Below, piece by piece: positions 53,483-60,887 of a DNA stretch of 64,000 nucleotides. Both the position numbers and the translations under genes were made by a program. The stretch comes from JAUUSJ01 sp051880475 (lineage in GTDB: Bacteria; Bacillota; Clostridia; Lachnospirales; Lachnospiraceae): the NCBI GenBank assembly GCA_051880475.1, contig JBJEOA010000004.1, positions 62,001 to 126,000 of the forward strand, read 5' to 3'. The notes below the pieces were generated by a model, which was given only the letters and a program-made list of their open reading frames with translations, ran no database searches and was not told where the DNA came from. Positions within the stretch are counted from its first letter, which is position 1, and each line of letters begins with the position of its first letter.

Positions 53483-54319
53483 TTAGTCTACTACACCATA
53501 GACAACGCGGTCAAGTCCCGCTAAATCTTTTCTTATATTTATATTTTTATATCCATATTTTAAAAATAGAGAAGATACCGCTTTTGCCTGGTCATGTCCT
53601 ATCTCAAAATAAACTCTTCCACCTTTTTTTAGATAAGCCTTTCCCTCTTTTAATAATTTATCATAGAAAAAAAGTCCATCTTCCATGCCATCTAGAGCAA
53701 GCATCGGCTCAAAAGTTTTTACCTCATCCATTAATGTCTCTATCTCTTTTGTCCTAATATAAGGCGGATTAGATACCATAATATCAAATTTTTCCTCAAT
53801 ATTTTCAAAGCAATCGCTCTCTAAAATCTTGATATCTGCTTTTAATTTCTCTTTATTTATTTTTGCAATCTCAAGAGCCTCTTTTGAGATATCCACTGCT
53901 GTTATATTAGATTTTGGTAAATATTTTTTAAGACTAATAGCAATACAGCCTGAACCTGTACAAATATCTAATATATCTTGGCAAATATCTGCCTCTTTTT
54001 CTAAAATAACTTCAACCAAAACCTCTGTATCTTGCCTTGGAATTAGCACTCCTTCATCTACAAAAAACTCAAAATCCATAAAAAAAGTCTGCTTCATAAT
54101 ATATTGAAGAGGATAATGAGTACTTCTTATTCTAATATATTTTATATATTTCTCTTCTTTTTTTTCCTCTATTTCTTTGTTTGCCTCTAAAATAAAATCA
54201 GCATGATTAAATTCTAGTATCCACTCTAGTAAAATTCTAGCATCATAATCTGGATTTTCTACGTTTGCCTTTTGCAAAATCTGCCTTCCTTTTTCATAGA
54301 GTTCTCTCACTGTACTCAC
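53483..54319 (-). CDS. prmC: Release factor glutamine N5-methyltransferase
   Basis: The protein (about 278 residues) has the SAM-binding DICTGSGCIAISL and the NPPYIR motif that holds the target Gln of the release factors. The N-terminal helical domain has YEKGRQILQKA. The ATG at 54328 is only two bases from AGGAGG; the GTG at 54319 has normal spacing and is preferred. It sits between the DUF1385 gene and prfA, the usual order in Firmicutes. Confidence 0.94.
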   Translation of the reverse strand: MSTVRELYEKGRQILQKANVENPDYDARILLEWILEFNHADFILEANKEIEEKKEEKYIKYIRIRSTHYPLQYIMKQTFFMDFEFFVDEGVLIPRQDTEVLVEVILEKEADICQDILDICTGSGCIAISLKKYLPKSNITAVDISKEALEIAKINKEKLKADIKILESDCFENIEEKFDIMVSNPPYIRTKEIETLMDEVKTFEPMLALDGMEDGLFFYDKLLKEGKAYLKKGGRVYFEIGHDQAKAVSSLFLKYGYKNINIRKDLAGLDRVVYGVVD

Positions 54320-54371
54320 TTTATCCATCCCCTCCTATTGCTATATTCAAACTATCCTTTTTATTTATAAT

Positions 54372-55313
54372 TCAATCTTCCAAATCGCCATCTCTCATCG
54401 CCTGTTGGTATGCTCTCCAGTCAATGACAGCCTCAACTGAGCGAATTGCCACTTCTATCATTTCCAAGTCTGGCTCTTTGGTCGTCAAGTTTTGCAGCAT
54501 AAGTCCAGGTTTGCTCAAAATACATACCATTTTAGAATCGCTTTTTCCAGCTAATCGAATAAACTCATAGGAAACTCCCGCAATGACGGGGACAAGCAAA
54601 ACTCGGCATAAAACTTTTAAAAAAATATTATCTACCCGAATCCACATAAAAAATAAAATACTAATAAACATTACAATAAGCAAGAAGCTTGTGCCACATC
54701 TTTTATGAAGTCTCGAATATTTCTTTACATTTTCAGGAGTAAGCTCTTCCCCGCTCTCAAAACAATTAATCGTTTTATGTTCTGCACCGTGATACATAAA
54801 AACTCTCTTAATTTCTTCCATCTGAGAAATAAGTATAATATACGCTAAAAAAATAATAATTCGAATGACTCCCTCCACTAGCGCTAAGAGCATAGAAGAA
54901 GAAATCCATTTTTTTAAAAAGGATGAGAGAAAAAATGGCAAAATCATAAAAATAGCAATCGCCATTAAGATGGAGATACATACTGTGACTCCCATTAAGA
55001 TATCTTCTGTTTTTCCGTCTGTCTTTTTCTCTAACCATTCTTCAAATTTTGAAGGTTTTTCTTCTTCCTCCTCAAAAAAGCTAGCAGAATAAGTTAAAGT
55101 TTTCATTCCGACAGTCATCGATTCCACAAAACTTACAATGCCCCGGATAAACGGCAATGAAAAAATTTTATTTTTCTTTGTAGAACTCTCACAATTTTCT
55201 ACACGAACTTCGATTTCCTTATTTGGCTTTCTCACAGCAATTGCATATTTGTCTTGATTTTTCATCATGACTCCTTCCATTACTGCCTGCCCACCAATAC
55301 TCGTTCTTTTCAA
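54372..55313 (-). CDS. DUF1385 (YqhQ-like) membrane protein
   Basis: The 313-residue protein starts GGQAVMEGVMM, has at least four membrane helices (about 105-175 and 210-260), and the conserved YHGAEHKTINCFE followed by HKRCGTSFL. These His, Glu and Cys residues suggest a metal or catalytic site, but no function is proven. The gene is nearly always beside rpmE, prmC and prfA in Firmicutes, as here. The start is TTG with GGAGGTGA five bases upstream. Confidence 0.88.
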   Translation of the reverse strand: MKRTSIGGQAVMEGVMMKNQDKYAIAVRKPNKEIEVRVENCESSTKKNKIFSLPFIRGIVSFVESMTVGMKTLTYSASFFEEEEEKPSKFEEWLEKKTDGKTEDILMGVTVCISILMAIAIFMILPFFLSSFLKKWISSSMLLALVEGVIRIIIFLAYIILISQMEEIKRVFMYHGAEHKTINCFESGEELTPENVKKYSRLHKRCGTSFLLIVMFISILFFMWIRVDNIFLKVLCRVLLVPVIAGVSYEFIRLAGKSDSKMVCILSKPGLMLQNLTTKEPDLEMIEVAIRSVEAVIDWRAYQQAMRDGDLED

Positions 55314-55340
55314 TCACTCACCTCCAGACTGCGACAAAAA

Positions 55341-55381
55341 GGGGATGTTCCCAGACAAAAGTCTGCATATGAAACATCCCC
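55341..55381 (-). terminator. Terminator of rpmE
   Basis: GGGGATGTT pairs with AACATCCCC, with a second nested stem CAGAC-AAAA-GTCTG. On the minus strand CTTTTTGTC follows. It would allow the downstream operon to be controlled apart from rpmE. Confidence 0.75.
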
Positions 55382-55456
55382 TCACTTTGAGAACTATTTG
55401 ATTCTTCTAGCTTCTTCTCAGACAAAGAGGCCAAAAGCGTTCGCATCATCAGACGA

Positions 55457-55666
55457 TTATTTTGCCTGATTAATACCATATTTACGATTGAATTTATCAA
55501 TACGACCACGAGCCTGAGCAGCTTTTTGCTGTCCTGTATAAAAAGAGTGACATTTGGAACAAATTTCCACATGGATATCTTTCTTTGTTGAACCAGTTAC
55601 AAACTCGTTACCGCAGTTACAAACTACTTTTGCCTGATAATATTTTGGATGGATTCCTTCGCGCAT
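55457..55666 (-). CDS. rpmE: Ribosomal protein L31 (zinc-binding type)
   Basis: The 69-residue protein starts MREGIHPKYY, has CNC (Cys16, Cys18) and CSKC (Cys36, Cys39) as zinc ligands, and TGSTKKDIHVEICSKCH. This is the C+ form, used when zinc is sufficient. The ATG at 55666 has AGAGAGGTG upstream; the 19 extra codons of open frame upstream include the promoter and are not coding. It has its own promoter and terminator. Confidence 0.95.
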   Translation of the reverse strand: MREGIHPKYYQAKVVCNCGNEFVTGSTKKDIHVEICSKCHSFYTGQQKAAQARGRIDKFNRKYGINQAK

Positions 55667-55721
55667 TATTTTCACCTCTCTATATAGTAAATTATAATAA
55701 TCTGTTTTTACACACTCATTC

Positions 55722-55750
55722 ATTATAGCACACTAAATTTTATTGTGCAA
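55722..55750 (-). promoter_or_regulatory. Promoter of rpmE
   Basis: On the minus strand TTGCAC (55745-55750), a 17-bp spacer and TATAAT (55722-55727), between the rho stop and the rpmE start. Confidence 0.7.
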
Positions 55751-55758
55751 GTTTTTTT

Positions 55759-57294
55759 TTAACGCCTTAAGAGAGATTTTTGAATTACCTGAATAAATTC
55801 CTTATTATTCTTTGTTTTTAAAAACAAATCTAAAATTTGTTCTAGGCTCTCCTCACTCCTGCTACCGGCAATTTCCTTATGAATTGCGTAGACAACTTCT
55901 TGTTCCTCCTTTGTAAGAAGAAGGTCATCTCTTCTTGTTCCGGATTTTTGAATATCCACAGCTGGAAAAATACGTTTCTCAGAAAGTTTTCTGTCAAGAA
56001 CAAGCTCCATATTACCTGTTCCCTTAAATTCTTCAAAGACAACGTCATCCATCTTACTTCCCGTGTCGACTAAAGCCGTAGCTAAAATTGTGAGGCTTCC
56101 TCCCTCTCTCATATTTCTAGCTGCACCAAAAAACTTCTTAGGCATATGAAGAGCTGCCGGGTCAAGACCACCTGTCAGCGTTCTTCCGCTTGGCGGAACG
56201 GTTAAATTATAAGCTCTCGCTAACCTTGTAATACTGTCAAGTAAGATAACAACATCCTCTCTATGTTCTACAAGTCTTTTTGCTCTCTCTAATACCATCT
56301 CAGAAACTCTTTTATGGTGCTCTGGCAATTCATCAAATGTAGAATAAATAACCTCAACATTGCTGCCCTCGATAGACTCTCTAATATCGGTTACTTCCTC
56401 TGGTCTTTCATCAATTAATAGGACAATCAAGTGCATATCTTTATAAGAGCGACTAATACTTTTTGCAATCTGCTTTAATAAAGTTGTCTTTCCTGTTTTT
56501 GGCGGAGAAACTATCATTCCTCTTTGCCCTTTTCCAATCGGAGATAATAAGTCTACCATTCTCATGGGCACACTAGAATATTCTGTCTCTAATTTTATTC
56601 TCTCATTTGGAAAAATCGGGGTTAAATCTTCAAAACTCTTTCTTTTTTGTGCATCAACTGGCCTATGTCCATTAACAGAGGAGACAAACAAAAGGGCACT
56701 AAATTTCTCTGCCTGTGTCTTAATTCTTGTATTGCCGCATAAAATATCACCTGTCTTTAGATTAAATCTGCGAATTTGTGCTGGTGATACATAGACATCA
56801 TTTTCTCCTGGCAAATAATTGGCACATCGAATAAAACCATATCCATCTGGCATAACTTCTAAAATTCCATTTGCCATCTCTCCACTGTCTAGGCTTGAAA
56901 TATCATTTAAATTTATATTAGCAATACTCTGCGAAACATTATTATTAGAAGAGGGAGTTTTCTTCTCCACAGAGTCTGATGTATTATTTGCCGTATATGA
57001 AGTATTGCGAAGATTACTCGTATACATTCCACTATTTTTTAATTTTCCCTCTTCATTTTTCTCTTCTTTCTTTATAATTTTTTTTTCTTCTAATTCTTCT
57101 GTCTTTTTTTCAATTGGTTTAATCATTGTTTTTTGTTTTTTTTCATCCTTTTCTCTTTTTTCCGTCTTGGAATCACCTAAATTTTTTTCAAGCAATTCTA
57201 TCAGTTCTTTTTTCTTTAATGTGCTAATCCCCTTTAGTCCATTTTCTTTCGCTACTGCTCTTAGTTCTATAAGGGACATTGTTTTTAAATCCAT
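55759..57294 (-). CDS. rho: Transcription termination factor Rho with a disordered insert
   Basis: The 511-residue protein has the Rho N-terminal helix domain (residues 1-40), the RNA-binding domain from about 140 (LEVMPDGYGFIRCANYLPG), and the ATPase core with VSPPKTGKTTLLKQIA, LLIDERPEEVTD and LLDSITRLARAYN. Between them, residues 41-137 are low-complexity: first Lys/Glu-rich, then Asn/Ser/Thr-rich. The ATG at 57294 has GGGGG upstream; the longer form from 57315 has no site. It is the first gene of the rho-rpmE-DUF1385-prmC-prfA block. Confidence 0.95.
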   Translation of the reverse strand: MDLKTMSLIELRAVAKENGLKGISTLKKKELIELLEKNLGDSKTEKREKDEKKQKTMIKPIEKKTEELEEKKIIKKEEKNEEGKLKNSGMYTSNLRNTSYTANNTSDSVEKKTPSSNNNVSQSIANINLNDISSLDSGEMANGILEVMPDGYGFIRCANYLPGENDVYVSPAQIRRFNLKTGDILCGNTRIKTQAEKFSALLFVSSVNGHRPVDAQKRKSFEDLTPIFPNERIKLETEYSSVPMRMVDLLSPIGKGQRGMIVSPPKTGKTTLLKQIAKSISRSYKDMHLIVLLIDERPEEVTDIRESIEGSNVEVIYSTFDELPEHHKRVSEMVLERAKRLVEHREDVVILLDSITRLARAYNLTVPPSGRTLTGGLDPAALHMPKKFFGAARNMREGGSLTILATALVDTGSKMDDVVFEEFKGTGNMELVLDRKLSEKRIFPAVDIQKSGTRRDDLLLTKEEQEVVYAIHKEIAGSRSEESLEQILDLFLKTKNNKEFIQVIQKSLLRR

Positions 57295-57432
57295 AGGGTA
57301 CCCCCTTTTGTTCATTTTTATCTTGATTTTCTTTTTTGTTTTTAGAATTAAAACAGTCGAAACATCTATTACCTATCCTAGAGTTAAGAAATTTGAACAA
57401 GACATCTTAGAATTATCCTTCAAGAATTTTTC

Positions 57433-57523
57433 CACCTCACCTTTTTTGTATCAGTATACTATCTACATGGATGAGGTGTCCCATCTACATAGACACAATA
57501 CCACAGATAAAAAGAGATTTCAA
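57433..57523 (-). promoter_or_regulatory. Promoter and leader hairpin of rho
   Basis: On the minus strand TTGAAA (57518-57523), a 17-bp spacer and TATTGT (57495-57500). The leader is about 195 bases and contains CACCTCA (57472-57478 in minus sense) facing TGAGGTG (57433-57439). Long leaders allow Rho to regulate its own gene in other bacteria. Confidence 0.5.
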
Positions 57524-57575
57524 GTTTTTTCTCTTTCTTCTTGATGTAAATTTAACAAAAATATATTTTGTCTGC

Positions 57576-57604
57576 TTGCTATCTATTTTTGAAAATGTTA
57601 TGAT
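57576..57604 (+). promoter_or_regulatory. Promoter of the malic enzyme gene
   Basis: TTGCTA (57576-57581), a 17-bp spacer and TATGAT (57599-57604), about 50 bases before the start. TTGTTAAAACAA at 57621-57632 lies in the early leader. Confidence 0.6.
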
Positions 57605-57662
57605 AGGAGAGGTTAAAATATTGTTAAAACAAAATAAGTAAAATAGAAAGGTTTGAGAGAAA

Positions 57663-58814
57663 ATGACAACATTAGAAAAAGCATTAAAGTTGCATGAAGA
57701 ATGGAATGGAAAAATAGAGACAACTGCAAAATGTCATGTTGCTTCTAGAGAAGATTTAGCACTCGCTTATACACCAGGTGTCGCAGAGCCATGTAAAGTT
57801 ATTGCAAAAAACCCAAAAGAAGCTTATCGCTACACAATGAAATCCAATACTATCGCCGTTGTATCTGACGGAAGTGCTGTTCTTGGACTTGGAAATATCG
57901 GTGCTCTTGCGGCAATGCCTGTTATGGAAGGAAAGGCTGTCTTATTTAAAGAGTTTGGAAACGTAAATGCAGTTCCAATTTGTCTTGACACACAAGATAC
58001 GAAGGAAATTATTGATACTGTTGTTCGCATCGCTCCAGCTTTTGGTGGAATCAATCTAGAGGATATTTCAGCACCTCGCTGTTTCGAGATAGAAGAAGAA
58101 TTAAAGAAGCGTCTTGATATTCCAGTATTTCATGATGATCAGCACGGAACTGCTATCGTCGTCTTAGCTGGTATTATTAACTCCTTAAAGGTGACTGGCA
58201 AGAAAAAGGAAGACTGTAAAGTTGTCGTAAACGGTGCTGGTTCCGCTGGTATTGCCATCTCTAAAATGATTTTAAACTATGGTTTTAAGGATTTAACACT
58301 CTGTGACCGTTTTGGTATTATTAATAGCGAATATCCTAATATGAACTGGATGCAAAAAGAAATGTTAAAAGTAACAAATCTATCCAATGTTTCTGGTACT
58401 TTAGCCGATGCCATGAAAGGTGCTGATATTTTTGTCGGCGTATCTGCCCCTGGCATTGTCTCAAAAGAGATGGTTGCTTCCATGAATAAAGATGCTATTT
58501 TATTTACTATGGCAAATCCAGTACCAGAAATTATGCCAGATTTAGCAAAAGAAGCTGGAGCAAGAGTAATCGGAACTGGTCGTTCTGATTTCCCAAATCA
58601 GATTAATAATGTTGTTGCTTTCCCTGGTATTTTCAAAGGTGCATTAGAGGGTGGAGCAAAGCAAATTACAGAAGATATGAAATTGGCAGCTGCCCTCGCC
58701 ATCGCAGGACTTGTGCCAGATGAAGAATTATCCGATGTAAATATTATGCCAGAGGCCTTCGACCCACGAGTTGCAGATGTCGTGAGTAAGGCAGTCATGG
58801 CTCATATCGAATAA
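57663..58814 (+). CDS. NAD(P)-dependent malic enzyme
   Basis: The 383-residue protein is the short bacterial malic enzyme. It has AYTPGVAEPC at the N-terminus, the catalytic Lys in GKAVLFKEFG, the metal-binding LEDISAPRCFEIE and FHDDQHGTA, and the nucleotide-binding NGAGSAGIAI. It decarboxylates malate to pyruvate. Whether NAD or NADP is preferred cannot be settled by motifs. The next gene starts three bases after the stop without its own clear binding site. Confidence 0.94.
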   Translation: MTTLEKALKLHEEWNGKIETTAKCHVASREDLALAYTPGVAEPCKVIAKNPKEAYRYTMKSNTIAVVSDGSAVLGLGNIGALAAMPVMEGKAVLFKEFGNVNAVPICLDTQDTKEIIDTVVRIAPAFGGINLEDISAPRCFEIEEELKKRLDIPVFHDDQHGTAIVVLAGIINSLKVTGKKKEDCKVVVNGAGSAGIAISKMILNYGFKDLTLCDRFGIINSEYPNMNWMQKEMLKVTNLSNVSGTLADAMKGADIFVGVSAPGIVSKEMVASMNKDAILFTMANPVPEIMPDLAKEAGARVIGTGRSDFPNQINNVVAFPGIFKGALEGGAKQITEDMKLAAALAIAGLVPDEELSDVNIMPEAFDPRVADVVSKAVMAHIE

Positions 58815-58817
58815 TAA

Positions 58818-59738
58818 ATGGAAGCAAGATACTATACTTTTTCTCAATTTTTAAAAGAAAAGTTTGGAGAAAAAGTTTATAAATTATCATTAGATGGCGG
58901 TTTTACTTGTCCAAATAGAGACGGCAAAATCGGCTATGGCGGTTGTATTTTTTGCAGTGCAGGAGGCTCAGGGGATTTTTGCCCCTCCGCCTCCCTACCT
59001 TTGTCTACGCAAATCGAAGAGGCAAAATTGCGTATTTCTACCAAATATAAAGGAGATAAGTTTATTGCCTATTTCCAAGCTTTTACAAATACTTACGGTC
59101 CAATTGAAAAAATGAAAAACCTGTTTTGGGAGACTATTTTAAGAGACGATATTATAGCACTCGATATTGCCACGAGACCTGACTGTCTCCCCAAGGAAGT
59201 TATTTTACTCTTATCCAAATTAAACAAAGTAAAGCCTGTTTTTTTGGAACTTGGATTCCAGTCTATGCATGAAAAGACTGCGACTTGGATGAGAAGAGGA
59301 TATTGTACCTCTGTATTTTCTGATGCCGTTTATGCCTTGCAGGAACATTCCATTCCCGTCATTGCGCACCTTATTTTAGGACTTCCGACAGAGTCAAAGG
59401 AAATGGCAATCCAAACTGTAGATTATGTCAACTCTCTTCCTATCGCTGGAGTAAAATTTACAATGCTTCATATATTAAAAAATACAGACCTTGGTCGATT
59501 ATACGAAGAAAACGCTTTCCCTCTATTATCTATGGAAGAATATATCGATTGGCTTATTTGCTGTATAGAACATTTAAGAAAAGATATTGTCGTTCACCGT
59601 ATCACTGGAGATGGAAAGCGAGATGAGCTTATCGCCCCTGCTTGGACTTTGCAAAAACGTTTTGTTTTAAACAGTATTACAAAAGAAATGAAAGCAAGAG
59701 ATAGCTTTCAAGGAAAGGAGTATCATAATGGCATCTGA
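58818..59738 (+). CDS. TIGR01212 family radical SAM protein (YhcC-like)
   Basis: The 306-residue protein has the unusual cluster motif of this family, Cys31-x11-Cys43-x2-Cys46 (in FTCPNRDGKIGYGGCIFC), instead of the common Cx3Cx2C. It also has the downstream segments RPDCLP, LELGFQSMHE and HLILGLPTE. These proteins have been linked with tRNA or ribosome-associated modification, but no reaction is established. It follows malic enzyme by three bases, so translation is probably coupled, and it overlaps the DUF4364 gene by 11 bases. Confidence 0.88.
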   Translation: MEARYYTFSQFLKEKFGEKVYKLSLDGGFTCPNRDGKIGYGGCIFCSAGGSGDFCPSASLPLSTQIEEAKLRISTKYKGDKFIAYFQAFTNTYGPIEKMKNLFWETILRDDIIALDIATRPDCLPKEVILLLSKLNKVKPVFLELGFQSMHEKTATWMRRGYCTSVFSDAVYALQEHSIPVIAHLILGLPTESKEMAIQTVDYVNSLPIAGVKFTMLHILKNTDLGRLYEENAFPLLSMEEYIDWLICCIEHLRKDIVVHRITGDGKRDELIAPAWTLQKRFVLNSITKEMKARDSFQGKEYHNGI

Positions 59739-60282
59739 TTCTCTCACTCTATATAAATTAATTATTTTATATATGCTAGATAAACTGGAGTTTCCACTCA
59801 CACACTCCCAAATTTCTGATTTTATTTTGGGAAAGGAATATACAAATTATTTCACTATGCAAAAAGCATTGCATGATTTAGATGAGACAAAGCTTGTTGA
59901 GCCAAAACAAGTTAGAAATTCTACTTTTTTTTATATTACAGACTGCGGTCGCGAGACAATTTCTATGTTTAAAAATAAAATTCCCTCTGCGATTCTCACA
60001 GATATTCACGAATTTTTCCGTGAAAAAAAATATCAATTAAAAAACGAGGTACAAACATTGGCAGACTATTATCCAACTCAAAATCACGAATATATGGTGC
60101 ATTGCTATGTAAAAGAAAAAGCTTCTACTTTATTAGAATTAAAACTAAATGTCACTTCCAAAGATCAAGCTATTACTATTTGTGACGGTTGGAAGCAAAA
60201 TAGTTCTGAAGTATATGATTATCTTGTAAAAAAACTAATGTTTCCCCCTCAAAAAGGCGAAAAAAAAGCAGAGGAAGAGTAG
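59728..60282 (+). CDS. DUF4364 family protein
   Basis: The 184-residue protein starts with a winged-helix-like region (YKLIILYMLDKLEFPLTHSQ and a following helix pair), which suggests a DNA-binding or regulator-like fold, then a mixed region (VHCYVKEKASTLLELKLNV). The family is nearly confined to Clostridia and has no known role. It has an AAAGGAG site inside the end of the radical SAM gene. Its last three residues (EEE) are encoded by the terminator hairpin. Confidence 0.82.
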   Translation: MASDSLTLYKLIILYMLDKLEFPLTHSQISDFILGKEYTNYFTMQKALHDLDETKLVEPKQVRNSTFFYITDCGRETISMFKNKIPSAILTDIHEFFREKKYQLKNEVQTLADYYPTQNHEYMVHCYVKEKASTLLELKLNVTSKDQAITICDGWKQNSSEVYDYLVKKLMFPPQKGEKKAEEE

Positions 60283-60298
60283 CTTTACTCTTCCTCTG
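60269..60298. terminator. Terminator hairpin overlapping two stop codons
   Basis: CAGAGGAAGAGTA (60269-60281) and TACTCTTCCTCTG (60286-60298) are exact reverse complements with a GCTT loop. The stop of DUF4364 (60280-60282) and of engB (60285-60287) both fall in the hairpin. On the minus strand CTTTTTTTT follows, so it can terminate the lon-engB transcript; the plus-strand tail is weaker. Confidence 0.8.
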
Positions 60299-60887
60299 TT
60301 TCAAGTACATATTTTTCTAATAATTCCCAGATTTCATCTCTTCCCTGTTTTGTAATCGCAGAATATGGAATGATTGGTGTATTCTCAACTACGTTTAATC
60401 CCTGTCTCAACATTTTTATATGCTTTGCCACTTGACTTTTCTTAATTTTATCTAATTTTGTGGCAATAATAGTAGGATAAAAACCATGATTTACAATCCA
60501 ATCATACATAAGCTTATCATTTGCCGATGGCTCATGACGAATATCCACAAGCAGAAAAACTAATCTTAATTGTTTTGACTGATGAAGATAATCTTCAATT
60601 AATTTTCCCCATTTTTCACTGATTGTTTTCGATACTTTAGCATATCCATATCCTGGTAAATCTACAAAATAAATTTCTTCATTAATATTATAATAATTAA
60701 TAGTCTGCGTTTTACCTGGCTGAGCCGAAGTTCTAGCATAAGACTTTCTATTCATCAAACCATTGATGAGGGAAGATTTTCCCACATTAGACTTTCCAGC
60801 AAATGCCACTTCTGGCAACTTATTTTCTGGAAGCTTACTCGTAATTCCACAGACAGTCTCCAAATTTATTGTTTTTATTGTATGCAT
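60285..60887 (-). CDS. engB: Ribosome biogenesis GTPase EngB/YsxC
   Basis: The 200-residue protein has the GTPase motifs G1 FAGKSNVGKSS, G3 DLPGYGYAKVS and G4 TKLDK, at the normal length. It acts in 50S subunit assembly. The ATG at 60887 lies inside the end of lon, a 13-base overlap, which suggests coupled translation. The last residues (EEE) come from the hairpin shared with DUF4364. Confidence 0.95.
   Translation of the reverse strand: MHTIKTINLETVCGITSKLPENKLPEVAFAGKSNVGKSSLINGLMNRKSYARTSAQPGKTQTINYYNINEEIYFVDLPGYGYAKVSKTISEKWGKLIEDYLHQSKQLRLVFLLVDIRHEPSANDKLMYDWIVNHGFYPTIIATKLDKIKKSQVAKHIKMLRQGLNVVENTPIIPYSAITKQGRDEIWELLEKYVLETEEE

Noticed and set aside
55318..55572. 84-codon ORF overlapping rpmE and its terminator
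   Set aside because: It is out of frame with rpmE, runs through the terminator stem and has no ribosome binding site of its own.
56819..57544. 241-codon ORF antisense to rho
   Set aside because: It mirrors the Lys/Glu-rich insert of Rho as Phe/Ser-rich sequence and has no start signal.
57621..57632. Rex-like site TTGTTAAAACAA before malic enzyme
   Set aside because: The usual Rex operator has four more bases in the middle (TTGTTAA-N4-TTAACAA); this one is too short and such words are common in AT-rich DNA.
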